A DNA stretch of 64,000 nt from Hypericum androsaemum (taxonomy: Eukaryota; Streptophyta; Magnoliopsida; Malpighiales; Hypericaceae). Of the stretch, positions 1-11,041 are shown piece after piece (the stretch's first letter is position 1; each line of letters starts with the position of its first letter). The stretch is from positions 16,568,689 through 16,632,688 of the forward strand of contig OZ023180.1 of the NCBI GenBank assembly GCA_963995505.1, read 5' to 3'. The notes under the pieces are model-generated. The model was not told the origin of the DNA and made no database searches. It saw only the letters and a list, made by a program, of their open reading frames with translations. The position numbers were made by a program, and so were the translations under genes.

Positions 1-461
1 TTCCGAGGCATCATGTGTCAATTAGTACATGTTGCTTTCGGATTTGTTTCATGGAACCTTGTCTTAAGGATATGTTTCTCATCTTAATTTTTATTCTCTG
101 TTCAATTAGATCCAAGGGCTTAGGTAGTGACAGCACTTGGCTCTTGGTCACATTTGCCCCCTCAGAATTGCATTCTTTTCCTTACCTTTTTGTAGAAAGA
201 AGTAAAGGACACCAATACCACAGATCTCCCCTTTCTATTGATTCTATTAGTGTTCAAGGAAATTTTCAAGTACACAAGTCACTACAAGATGCATGTCACA
301 TGGATCACCATGCAATAATATTTTTGCTTTTGATTTAAAATAAATAAACCACCAAATGAAATTTGCACTTTTCTGAGCTTCCAATTCTCTTCCGAAGAGT
401 ATATATGCTCTGACTATTTACATCAATGATCTGACTTCTTCTTTGCTGCAAAATTCTGCAG
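1..461 (+). other. Probable intron of the CCT-motif gene
   Basis: AT-rich sequence with no convincing coding frame. It ends in a pyrimidine-rich tract and CAG at 459-461, directly before a coding frame that is open from 462. I read it as the intron before the first visible coding exon, so the start codon lies left of the window. A short open frame at 15-338 resembles no known protein. Confidence 0.6.
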
Positions 462-1977
462 GACGATGTGTCGAGCCCGCTTAGCGCTCAAATCCTGGAG
501 CTCTGCGGCCCAGAATTCTTGGAGACTCTGCAGAATTCTGATGTCACCTCGAGCTCCACCGGCAACTGCTACGAGGACAATTCCTCCTACGCCAATACTA
601 ACCTTCAACTGCCACCGGATATAGACAGCTTCGCCTGCAGCCAGGACAACAATGGAAAGACCAATACAGCCACAACCAACAGCACCACCACGACTACTAG
701 CACAACGACCACATGTGCCAACACCGGCAACCTCGACACGAGCAACCTATCGTCGATACTCTTCGGTTCTCAGGATGACCTTGACAATGAGCTCTCTGCT
801 TCAATTGACTTCTCATCCTCCCCCTCGCTCCATGTCCCTCCCCAATTCATCACAACCCACCAAGACCAATTTGATTTCTCCTCACTTCGGCCTCATCTTT
901 CCTTATCAGATGTTATCTCTGCTGATGCTCACTCTGGCCGGTACTCTGTTGACCCTGTAGTCCAACTCATGGGGCCGCCCTTAACGTCCGTTTTCGAAGA
1001 CGATTGCTTGTCTTCTATGCCTTCCTATGCACCTCTCAACCCTTCCCAGGCTTCTTGTACATTGATGGGCCCTTCCTTGGGCACCTACATGCCTGCTGAT
1101 AGTCCCGGGTTCTTCGCAACCAGCATCCTCATGGGAACTGATTTGCAGCCACATGACTTGGATTACCATGGAGACAATGCTGGAATATATTGTCCCGATC
1201 CGATACAACGTCTTTTTATCCCGGGAGAACTTCAGGTAAACTTGCTTTCCATGGTTTTCTCTGATTAGTTTCGAGTTCGGATTCTGATTTTTTCTCTCAT
1301 CTTAACATCTTCAAGGCTCTTAGAAATGATACTCAGCAACTAGTTGGAGGAGGAGCGGGCAGTTCATCCACTCCTTTAGCATCAGAGATGCCAAGCTTGG
1401 AGGACTCATCATTTAAAGTAGTAAAACTCTCCGTTGAACAGAGGAAGGAGAAGATTCATAGGTACATTAAGAAGAGGAATGAGAGGAACTTCAGCAAGAA
1501 AATTAAGGTCCTCAATCCTCCAATTACCTTAACCGTTACAATTTGTTCGAAGCACATTACGTTGTACCAACGATTCGAGCATATTTGCAGTATGCCTGTC
1601 GCAAGACACTAGCTGATAGCCGGCCTCGAGTCCGCGGAAGATTCGCAAAGAATGACGAGTTCGGAGAGACTCCTGGAGCTGGTAGGAGCAACCATGAAGA
1701 GGATGATGATGAAGAAGTAAGCTAGTTTACCCTTCTTTCCTATAATGAGAGTTTTTATCCAATAATAATTACCAACAACCGAACAGTCGAATATGATTAT
1801 TGAATAATTTTACGATGGTCACCAATGGAAATATGTTCCAATCCCAATCCAGCTGCAACTGTCTCACAGGTAGCTGCAAAAGGAGAGGATGAGATGTTGG
1901 ATTCCGCAGATATGTTTGCTCATATCAGTGGGGTGAACTCCTTCAAATGCAACTATCCCATCCAATCCTGGATTTGA
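462..1977 (+). CDS. CCT-motif family protein (CMF type), 5'-partial
   Basis: Exons I assign: <462-1235, 1316-1507, 1591-1716 and 1870-1977, all introns GT-AG and phase 0, giving 399 visible residues. The CCT motif (nuclear, CONSTANS/TOC1-type) is split by intron 2: it starts near RKEKIHRYIKKRNERNF and resumes at YACRKTLADSRPRVRGRF, ending in FAKNDEF. An acidic run (HEEDDDEE) ends exon 3. Exon 4 begins VAAKGEDEM and ends ISGVNSFKCNYPIQSWI, the conserved C-terminus of the non-B-box CMF group. Reading through intron 3 instead would stop after two residues (VS) at 1725. There is no B-box in the visible part; the N-terminal part is Ser/Thr-rich. A GTG at 468 is in frame but is not a start: the frame is open upstream to the splice acceptor at 461. 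The family acts in transcription through CCT-mediated contacts with NF-Y-type partners; the specific role here is unknown. Confidence 0.9.
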
Positions 1978-2771
1978 GTAGTAGCTACCTGCTCGCTATG
2001 AGACACTTAAATTTTTGACTGGCCCTTTTCTCATCTGGGATGTACGTAATCCTGGATGAAATTAGGATACAGAATAAGAGGGTCAATGATATTATTATAC
2101 TATAATTTAAAACTTAAGAACTAAGCCAGATTTGTATAGTTACAAGGTGCAATAAGTTATAACATATGCTATATTTGTACATAATTAATCTTCTTCCTCT
2201 CTTGTGTCCTGATTGCATGTAAATTATTTGACTATCCATTTATATTTGCATAAACTTCTCCATTTTAGGTGAGTAGTGTTACATAGTTTTAGAACGTAAG
2301 ATAGAGGTTTCCCAGAAAGGTTGTGGGACTAATGTACGAGATGCAAGGATTATCATATAACTTTGGAATGTATTAATAAAAATTAGATTAACGAGATTTA
2401 AAAATCTGATCATCATCGCATCCTCCCCCTCTATTGACATTTAAAAAATATTCACATAGGAAAACAGCCAAAAGAAATATGAAAAAGGAGGAAAATGAGA
2501 GAAAAGTTAATTAGGGTTTCGGTTGGTGGATATTTATATCGGGACCTTTTCTTGAGAAGGTTATATATTGGCTTGTGTATGAAACATTGGGAGTATTGGT
2601 GGCTAGAGAAACGGAAGGGCTGGCAGGTGGGGAAGTGGAGGGGGAGGGAATGAGAGAGGGTATAATTTTAATCTTTTAAAAACACAAGATTTTTATTGGG
2701 TATTTTTATAACAGAGGATCTTAAGTGTCTATTTTTAATAATATATGGTACATTAGTATTTTTAACCCTAA
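1978..2771. other. Intergenic, 3' flank of CCT gene
   Basis: AT-rich; presumably holds the CCT gene's 3' UTR just after the stop codon. I see no other gene or clear repeat. Confidence 0.5.
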
Positions 2772-2780
2772 AAATTATTA

Positions 2781-3859
2781 GGACAAATTACCCTTAGGTC
2801 CTTGAATTTTACTTAAATTACTATTTTAGTCCATGCTGTTTCAAAATCGAAACTTTGATCCCCTAGTTTGCTTTTGTTGTACTCCCAAGTCCCTCGCTGA
2901 TGTCAGTATTTTTAAAAAGACAATTATGCCCTCACAAAAAAAGCATATGTTTTATCTTCCCCGGCGTCGACTTCGGTTCAACCGATCTCCGACAGAGGAC
3001 CACCGAGCAGACACCCTTCTTCGTGGAGAAGCTCCTCGTGCTGGAGAAGCTCTGGTTCAACCCGCCTGCAGGTCCTCCATAAGATTAAGCAGATGAACCA
3101 ACTGAAACCTATAGAACGATGAACCAACTGGAGAAGTTCTGGTTCAACCCGCGGCCTCTCCGGAGTCATTGAAGTATACGAAGGATGGCTCTCTCGGCGA
3201 GGGTGGTAAACTCGCGGACCTTCCCCTTGGTGAGGCCAAAAAGGTCGGTGGCGGAGACGAGCGCCTTCTTGGCAGTGGAGGAGATTACAGTTTTTGGGTC
3301 CCCGCCTGTGGATTGAGAGGAGGAACGGGTCGCGATCTCGACGAGGGAGAGGCCACCGACGATCCTCCCCAGGTGGATCCACGCCGAAGGAGGACTCATG
3401 TATGACCTCGAGCCCGGAGAAGAACACGTAATTTATACGAGAAGTGGGAAGTCTAATTTGGAATCGCGAAGGACAGGAAACGGTTTCGATTTGGCTCATC
3501 AGCTGTACTTGATCCCGGAGAAGAACATGTAATTTAAACGAGATTTAAAATCTTTTGGTTTAACCAGATAATTTTTATCGCCGAAAAAGACAATAGGAAG
3601 GCCGGAGAAGATGACCGGAGGATGTCACTCTCGCCGAAGACGGAGGAGAGAGATATATATTTACTTTATTTTTTATTTAAATGTAAGGGTATAATAGTCA
3701 TTTTCTTAGTTAAAAAATAAAAAAATTGACTAAAGATATCGGCGAGGGACCTGAGAGTACAATAAAAGAAAACTATGAAAATCGAAGTTTTAATTTCGAA
3801 ACAGTAGAGATTAAAATAGTAATTTAAATAAACCTTAAGGACCTAAGGGCAATTTGCAC
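2781..3859. mobile_element. Mutator-like TIR element with captured GC-rich DNA
   Basis: The ends are long inverted repeats. The left begins GGACAAATTACCCTTAGGTC, and the reverse complement of the right begins GTGCAAATTGCCCTTAGGTC; similarity continues for about 150 bp on each side. The 9-bp flanks AAATTATTA at 2772-2780 and 3860-3868 are identical, which is the Mutator hallmark. The 1079-bp element encodes no transposase, so it is nonautonomous. Its middle (about 2960-3520) is much richer in GC than its ends, as in Pack-MULEs. Confidence 0.88.
3166..3399 (-). pseudogene. Gene fragment inside MULE (possibly ABC1/COQ8-like N-terminus)
   Basis: A 77-codon frame on the - strand within the GC-rich core of the MULE. 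It contains KKALVSATDLFGLTKGKVRE, which reminds me of the N-terminal region of plant mitochondrial ABC1/COQ8 kinases. There is no kinase domain, so at most an N-terminal exon was captured. The family assignment rests on memory of one short stretch and is weak; that the GC-rich DNA is foreign to the element is better supported. Confidence 0.35.
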
Positions 3860-4025
3860 AAATTATTATCTTGTGCAACTTTGTCTGGATTACTAAATGG
3901 GATGTATTGTTAATTATATTCCGGACACAGCGGGATGCATGAAGTGTAAACAGTTTCATTTGTATTGATTTGAGAGAAGAAATTAAATGGAAGGATTGAC
4001 CAATTAGACAACTCCGGATATTTGG

Positions 4026-4206
4026 GGGTTGGATTCAGTGGGGACAAGATTTATCTCTACTGAAATGGATCAAGTAATTATACATATAGCCACGGTTTTT
4101 TGTGATTGTCAGATCTCTAAACACGATTTTTAATAAAATCTGATGGTTCAAACGAAATCTCCTCCGTAGGGACGACTTTTATGTTGTCCCCGCTCAATCC
4201 AAAATT
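4026..4206. mobile_element. Small TIR MITE, copy 1
   Basis: A 181-bp element with imperfect inverted ends: the left includes GGATTCAGTGGGGACAA and the right, reverse complemented, GGATTGAGCGGGGACAA. The flanks GATATTTGG (4017-4025) and GATATGTGG (4207-4215) match at 8 of 9 bases and look like a 9-bp target duplication. It is related to the MITE at 10861-11032. Confidence 0.65.
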
Positions 4207-4498
4207 GATATGTGGTTCTGGATTACTAGCGGCCTTCTCAACTAGAAGTTATTTTATGACTTTAAAACTTAGATTCAACGTGCTTCTAAACTGATTCATA
4301 CAAAGGCGATTATAAAAAAAATGAAGATTTTGTGGACCTTACTACAAGAAAAATCAATTTGTGGTTGATATCACTTGGTCTTCCCAATCGACTAATGCAA
4401 ATTCGAATTTGCATAATATTTAAAAAGTGACAGAATTTTTGATATTGACATTCTCAACAATTATCTTACCGGTTGAGTAAATCCAGCGGGGTCGAATT

Positions 4499-5484
4499 TG
4501 TTGTTTGTGGAGGTTGGTGTACTTGATTAGGATCTACGGCAGTCGAGGCAAGTGTTGGACACTTTCTCCGTAAGTCGAGATTGCCCCGTATATTTCAGTG
4601 CAATACGGGCTACGGCAATCGTCCCCAAGATACAACGACTGTTAGGGTATTTCCAAGAATATTGCACACGTATCTCGAAATTTTTGGGCGAACCCTTATA
4701 TATCCAGAACTTTCGGACGGACTTTGTGAGTGAAGAACGGGGGGAGAGAGGAGAAGACAACAATGCCTATATAGATGCACTTGCTGCTGGGATGAGGATA
4801 ATGGCAAGGGGGCAGGCCTATTTATAGGCTGGAGGAGGCAGGGAGGCAGCCACACCGAAGGAACGCGTCTGCTCGGCCAGCAGGCTGGCTGGCTGCGCTC
4901 GTGGCCCTTCGGTAGCTTCTGGATCCTTCCAGGCGCGCCCAGGCTGCGCTGGCGCCCTTTGGCGAGGGATCTCGCACCCCTTCGACCTTCTAGAAGTCTC
5001 CTGCACATTCCTGCCCGTCGTGCCTCTTCGGTGGCCAACCTGAAGGTGCTCGCAGCTCCTCGTCACTCCGGTAGCTGCGCAGCCCTCTTCGGACCCAGGC
5101 AAAATACTTAAGGCTCCTCCAGCTCCTCGCGACGATGCGCATGTGCGAAGTGCCAAATGCGCCACAAAGCGCCTATTGCGACCTGCGTCTAATGCGCCAT
5201 GCGCACACGCACGTGCGCGTGCACGTGCTCGTGCTCGTGCTCATGCTCGTGCTCGTGCTCGTGCTCGTGCTCAGACCGTGCTTCGCACCGTCCTCGCAGC
5301 TAGCAGTGGGTCAGCCTTTTGGGTAGTCAATCAAGTTGAGAGGTAAGGAGAGGAATTTCTTATAAATAAGGAAATCCTCCTTGCTCTAATCAATGTGGTA
5401 CACATTCCTTAACTTGACTTTGGGCCTTCCACTTGGGCCTTTTCAATTTGGGCCAAATGCATTAAATATGCATTCAACCCAACA
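4499..5484 (-). repeat. 3' LTR of Copia A
   Basis: 986 bp, left LTR, which is 3' in sense orientation. A TATAAATAG motif (sense) lies at 4818-4827. A GTGCTC-type microsatellite occupies about 5216-5272 and largely accounts for this LTR being 59 bp longer than its partner. Confidence 0.93.
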
Positions 5485-5496
5485 ATCCCCCACATG
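5485..5496 (-). promoter_or_regulatory. Polypurine tract of Copia A
   Basis: On the - strand the sequence ATGTGGGGGA lies immediately before the 3' LTR, the expected position for the plus-strand primer of reverse transcription. The same tract is present next to the left LTRs of copies B (about 18319-18330) and C (about 30280-30291). Confidence 0.75.
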
Positions 5497-6028
5497 AATG
5501 ATGATTAATGCATGCAGACTCTAATCGAAAGTTCTGACGTATTATTATTGCATCTAGATAGGTAGCTTGTGGCTTTGAACCTTCTATAGTAATATGTTAT
5601 CAGATTTACTCGCTGCTCGGTGAACGTGATGTCTTGAACCGTCAGCTTTTGGCGTAAATCAAGACAATAACATTTACACAATAATAACCCTAGTATATTT
5701 GAGTTCTCACGTTGTGTCCGTTTCGGCCATGGACCGTATCTTCGATTCATAAGTGTTTTTTTCTATTTGAAGCAGCCTCACTTCACACTTACATAGGTGA
5801 TCTCCCATCAGGAGTATCTTGCCATACTCCACCTTTATCAAGGTATAGGAATCATTAAAAGTATAATACTTAACCTTACCACACCGCTGCAGGCTAACAC
5901 CTGGGTAGCTTCTGAGAATGAGATAGGTTCCAGGTGATTAACTGAACTCTCCATAACTTAGTTGTCTCATTGAACCAAGTTTGTGGGATCTCCACTCATC
6001 ATGGTTGAGTTACCGCTATGGACGTTCT

Positions 6029-9000
6029 TTAGTGTGTAGATTTTAGTCCCATTCCCCTTACTGCGTTGTACATTTGATCTCTATTGATTCCTTTCGTAAA
6101 AGGATCAGCTAAGTTGTCCTTGGACTTTACGTAATTAATGGTGATCACCCCACTAGAGATCAATTGTCTAACGGTATTGTATCTCCGATGGATATGTCGA
6201 GACTTTCCGTTGTACAATGTACTTTGTGCTCTCCCGATTGCAGACATGCTATCACAATGTATCAATACGGGAGGCACCGGTTTGCTCCAGCACGGAATAT
6301 CCTCTAGGAAGTTTCTGAGCCATTCAGCTTCTTCTCCAGCTTTGTCTAGTGCTATAAACTCTGACTCCATGGTGAATCGAGCTATGCACATTTGTTTAGA
6401 GGACTTCCAAGACACAGCTCCTCCTCCTATGGTGAATACGTATCCACTTGTGGATTTGGAGTCCTTAGTGTCTGATATCCAGTTTGCGTCACTGTATCCT
6501 TTTAATACAGCTGAATATTTAGCATAATGTATCCCATAGTTTATGGTATGTTTTAAATACCGCAAAACCCTTTCCAGAGCTAGCCAGTGATCCTTTCCTG
6601 GATTACTTGTGAATCTACTAAGCTTACTAACTGAGTACGCAATATCAGGACGTGTGCAGTTTGTTAAATACATCAAGCTCCCGATAATTTGCGCATACCT
6701 CAGTTGAGATACTAGATCCCCTCGATTCTTGGCTAAGTGTAGATTCAAATCTACTAGAGTCTTAACCGGAGGTTTGTCAAAAGCTTCAAATTTCTTGAGT
6801 ACGCTCTCCACGTAGTGGGATTGCGTCAAGATAATTTCGTCAGCTTTCCTAGAAATTTTTATTCCTAGTATGACATCTGCCAGACCCATATCTTTCATGT
6901 CAAAGTGGTTCTTTAACATATTCTTAGTTTTCACAATAACCTCTTTATTGCTTCCCGTAATTAGTAAATCATCTACGTAGAGACATACAATTACGTAAGC
7001 TTTAGGTGTGCCCTTAATGTAAACACATTTATCGTACTCATTGATCTTAAATCCATTCAACAGCATCATTCTGTCAAATTTTTCGTGCCACTGTTTCGGC
7101 ACTTGTTTTAGCCCGTATAGTGACTTGACTAGTTGACACACTTTATGCTCTTGACCGGGAGCCACAAACCCTTCAGGTTGCTCCATGTATATCTCCTCTT
7201 CCAGTTCTCCATTTAGGAAAGCTATTTTTATATCCATTTGGTAGATCTCGAGGTTATAGAGTGCTGCAACAGCTATGAGTACTCTAATTGATGTGATTCT
7301 TGTGACCGGTGAATACGTGTCAAAGAAATCATATCCCTCCTTCTGTTTGAACCCCTTAGCTACCAATCGAACTTTGTACTTGTCGATTGATCCATCAGCT
7401 TTGTATTTCCTTTTTAGGATCCACCTGCATCCCAAAGGTTTGCAACCCGGTGGGAGATCCACGATTTCCCACGTGTGTTTTTGCATAATAGATTCTATCT
7501 CACTATTGATAGCTTCCTTCCAGAGAAGAGCATCTGGATTGGACAATGCCTCTTGGATTGTCCTGGGTTCATCTTCTAACGCATAGGTTAGATAATCCGG
7601 ACCAAAGGATTTGGTTACCTTTGTCTGTTTACTACGTCTAGGTTCATCATCTTCCTGATTTGACCCTTGCGTAGTCTCGTGAGCCCTTTTCTTTGGACTC
7701 TCTTCCTTTCTTTCCTTATTAGGAAAGCTATTCTCAAAGAACGTTGCGTTCCTTGATTCTATGACCATTCCTGCGTTTATCTCAGAGTTCTCAGATTTAT
7801 GCACCAAAAATCGATAAGTATTTCTATTTTGTGCATATCTGATAAAGATGCAATCAATAGTCTTGGGTCTTATTCTCACCTGCTTAGGCTTAGGTACTTC
7901 GACCTTTGCTAGGCACCCCCACACTTTAAGGTAACCGTAGGAAGGCTTCCTTCCTTTCCATAGTTCATATGGGGTTTTATCCCTTTTCTTGTGTGGTAAT
8001 TTGTTTAGAATGTGGTTAGCTGAGAGCACAGCTTCTCCCCACATGTTCTGGGGTAAGCCCGAGCTAATCAACATAGCGTTCATCATCTCCTTAAGAGTTC
8101 AGCTACGCCATTCGATTGAGGTGAGTATGGAGCAGTCGTTTGATGAATAATCCCATGTTCTTGACAGAGTTCATCAAACGGAGCTACATATTCTCCCCCT
8201 CGATCACTTCGGATCATTTTGATTTTCACGCTGAGTTGATTTTCAACCTCATTCTTATATCTCTTAAAAGCATCAAGAGCTTCGTCTTTGCCCTTTAGGA
8301 GATATACGTAACAATATCTCGTACAATCATCGATAAACGTGATGAAGTATTTCTTCATGCCTTTAGTTTGCACGTGTTTCATATCGCAAGTGTTCGTATG
8401 AATTAACTCTAAAGGCGTAGTACTTCTTTCCACCGAATGGAAAGGTGCTTTGGTCATTTTGGCCTCCACACATACTTCACATTTATCGGATGGGTTGAAC
8501 TCTAAATTTGGTAATAATTTTAAACTTACTAATTTTCTTAGCGAGTTTAAATTTACGTGTCCTAATCTACCATGCCATAAATTAGAACACTCGGCCAAGT
8601 AAGAAGAAGCGTTAACTTTATTTTCACCGTTAAAGGTGCGATGTACAGTTATTACATTCATATTAAACAGCCCCCTCTCTAGATAACCCTTTCCTATGAA
8701 TTGACCCGCTTTGGTCAGTACAAACTTATCAGCCTCAAATACAAGCTTAAGACCGGCTTTGCTTAACAGTGAGTCAGAAACTAAATTCTTGCGGATGTTC
8801 GGGACATGCAGCACATTCTTGAGGGTCAGCTCCTTTCCTGAGGTCAGCTTCAGGACCACCTTACCCAGACCGACGATCTTGGATATTCCGGAGTTTTCCA
8901 TGAACAGCTTTCGGCCGGTGATCAGGATATAGCTCGAGAACATCTCCTTGTCCGAGCAGATGTGGCGGGTAGCTCCTGTGTCTACGAACCACTCTCTCAG

Positions 9001-9900
9001 ATTTTCCACCAGGTTGGCTTCAAACACCACGGCTGACAGATCCATCTGGGACAAGTCTTCAGCCAGGTTAGCCTTTCCTTGGTCGTCCTTCTTTGGCTGG
9101 CGACAGTCCTTAGCCATGTGTCCGGGTTTACCGCAGTTGTAGCAGTCAACCTTGATCTTCTTGTTCTTTTTCTTCTTGGGCTCTTGCTTCTCCTGCTTAT
9201 CCCCGGACTTCTTCCTCTTCTTGCCACCTTTTCCCTCGGCGAGGTGCACGGTGGTCTTAGAGTTGGCCTTGCCTTGCTTGACTTCGGACTTTCGGTTATC
9301 TTCCTCGATCATAAGTCTCACGATCAGGTCTTCTAGGCCCATGTCCTTCCTCTTGTGCTTGAGGTAGCTCTTGAAGTCCTTCCAGAGCGGGGGGAGCTTC
9401 TCGATCATCACAGCTACTTGGAAGGACTCGCTGAGTTGCATCCCTTCGGCTTGTATCTCGTGAAGGATCAGCTGCAACTCCTGCATTTGGTCGATGACCT
9501 TCTTGGAGTCCACCATCTTGAAGTCGAGGAATCGTCCGACGATGAATTTCTTCGTCCCGGCATCCTCCATTTTGTACTTCTTCTCGAGTGAATTCCACAG
9601 CTCCTTAGCGGTCTTGGCTTTCGCGTAGACGTTGTAGAGCGTGTCGTCTAGTCCATTCAGGATGTAATTCTGGCATAGAAAGTCGCTATGACTCTATGCA
9701 TCGAGGGCGTTGATCTTCTGTTGATCTGCCTCATTTTCTGCCACCTTCGGAGCCTCTTCCTTCAAGAATCGGACCAGGTTGAGCATCGTCAGATAGAACA
9801 ACATCTTATGTTGCCATCTCTTGAACTCGGTACCGTTGAATTTGGCCGGCCTTTCGGCGTGGACAGTTCCGGGGACCGGTGCTGAGCTTGTCGATGCCAT
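6029..9900 (-). pseudogene. Copia A gag-pol, two lesions
   Basis: gag starts at ATG 9900 (MASTSSAPV). A TAG at 9694-9696 replaces a Trp codon that is present in copy B. Downstream the frame runs through a CCHC knuckle ([14 protein letters not shown]), the protease motif [14 protein letters not shown], the integrase zinc region (WHGRLGH, then CEVC) and an integrase core with DRGGEY. A 13-bp deletion at about 8099, relative to copy C, shifts frame between SNGVAE and MMNAM. The second frame (8086-6029, 685 codons) continues through the integrase C-terminal region, reverse transcriptase ([20 protein letters not shown]) and RNase H (TMESEF, DSMSAIG). The order PR-IN-RT-RH is Copia. Lineage was not determined. 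Confidence 0.93.
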
Positions 9901-10012
9901 CTTCAAGTACACAATCTCGTCGTACGATTGTTGTTTGTGGAGGTTGGTGTACTTGATTAGGATCTACGGCAGTCGAGGCAAGTGTTAGACACTTTTTCTG
10001 TAAGACGAGATT
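9898..10012 (-). promoter_or_regulatory. Atypical primer-site/leader region of Copia A with a-b-a'-b' complementarity
   Basis: Directly after the 5' LTR (sense) the sequence is TCGTACGACGAGATT and not the TGG-initiated match to initiator tRNA-Met usual in Copia. Segment a' (9913-9925) is complementary to a (10000-10012, inside the LTR) at 12 of 13 bases. Segment b' (9903-9912) is perfectly complementary over 10 bases to b (9947-9956, inside the LTR). b' ends 2 bases before the gag ATG. The order a-b-a'-b' would form an H-type pseudoknot in the RNA. Copies B and C keep the arrangement (see findings). Function is inferred. Confidence 0.5.
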
Positions 10013-10855
10013 GCCCCGTATATTTCAGTGCGGTACGAGCTACGGTAATCGTCCCCAAGATACAGCGATTGTTAGGGTATTTCCAAGAACGTTGCACACG
10101 TATCTCAAAACTTTCAGGCGAACTCTTATATACCCAGAACTTTCGGACGGACTTTGTGAGTGAAGAACAGGGGGAGAGAGGAGAAGACAACAATGCCTAT
10201 ATAGATGCACTTGCTGCTGAGATGAGGATAATGGCAAGGGGGCAGGTTTATTTATAGGCTGGAGGAGGCAGGGAGGCAGCCACCCCGAAGGGACGCATCC
10301 GCTCGGCCAGTAGGCTGGCTGGCTGCGCTCGTGGCCCTTCGGTGGCTTCTGGATCTTTCTAGGCGCGCCCAGGCTGCGCTGGCGCCCTTTCGCGAGGGAT
10401 CTCGCACCCCTTCGGCCTTCTGGAAGTCTCCTGCACATTCCTGCCCGTCGTGCCTCTTCGGTGGCCAACCTGAAGGTGCTCGCAGCTCCTCGTCACTCCG
10501 GTAGCTGCGCAGCTCTCTCCGGACCCGGGCAAAATACTTAAGGCTCCTCCAGAAGATGCGCACGTGCGAAGTGCGCCACAAAGTGCCCATTGCGACCTGC
10601 GTCCAATGTGCATACGCACGTGCGCGTGCGCGTGCTCGTGCTCGGACGGTGCTTCGCACCGTCCTCGCAGCTAGCGGTGGGTCAGCCTTTTGGGTAGTCA
10701 ATCAAGTTGAGAGGTAATGAGATGAATTTCTTATAAACAAGGAAATCCTCCTTGCTCTAATCAATGTGGTACACATTCTTTAACTTGACTTTGGGCCTTC
10801 CACTTGGGCCTTTCCAATTTGGGCCAAATGCATTAAATATGCATTCAACCCAACA
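9929..10855 (-). repeat. 5' LTR of Copia A
   Basis: 927 bp, right LTR, which is 5' in sense orientation. Sense TATA-like motifs lie at 10249-10256 (TATAAATA) and 10125-10132 (TATATAAG). Only a short GTGCTC run is present, unlike the partner LTR. Confidence 0.93.
10249..10256 (-). promoter_or_regulatory. TATA box in the 5' LTR of Copia A
   Basis: TATAAATA on the - strand, the likely core promoter of the element. It is conserved as TATAAATAG in the partner LTR and in the LTRs of copy B, but is missing from the left LTR of copy C. Confidence 0.55.
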
Positions 10856-10860
10856 GAATT

Positions 10861-11032
10861 TAGTGGGGACAAGACTTGTCCCTACTGAAATGGATTAAGT
10901 AATTTTGGTTATAGACACGATTTTTAATGAATGTCAGATCTGTAGACACGATTTTTAATAAAATCTGATGGTCCAAATAAAATCTCTTATGTGGGAACGA
11001 CTTTTATGTTATCCCCACTCGATCCAAAACCA
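10861..11032. mobile_element. MITE copy 2, split by Copia A
   Basis: Related to the MITE at 4026-4206: it shares GTGGGGACAAGA, ACACGATTTTTAATAAAATC and TATGTTATCCCCACTCGATC. Its left end (4488-4498) is separated from the rest by Copia A. Across the insertion the 9-bp flanks AAATCCAGC at 4479-4487 and 11033-11041 are identical. The MITE therefore came first and Copia A landed about 11 bp inside it. Confidence 0.7.
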
Positions 11033-11041
11033 AATCCAGCA

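Larger units (their letters stand above)
4499..10855 (-). mobile_element. Copia LTR retrotransposon A (complete insertion)
   Basis: Two LTRs (4499-5484 and 9929-10855) enclose a gag-pol region read on the - strand. In sense orientation the LTR starts TGTTGGGTTG and ends AACAACA. The 5-bp target duplication GAATT (4494-4498, 10856-10860) is perfect. A purine-rich polypurine tract lies on - at about 5485-5496, next to the 3' LTR. The element inserted into the edge of a MITE whose remainder is at 10861-11032. gag has one nonsense codon and pol one frameshift, so it is not autonomous as read. Confidence 0.95.
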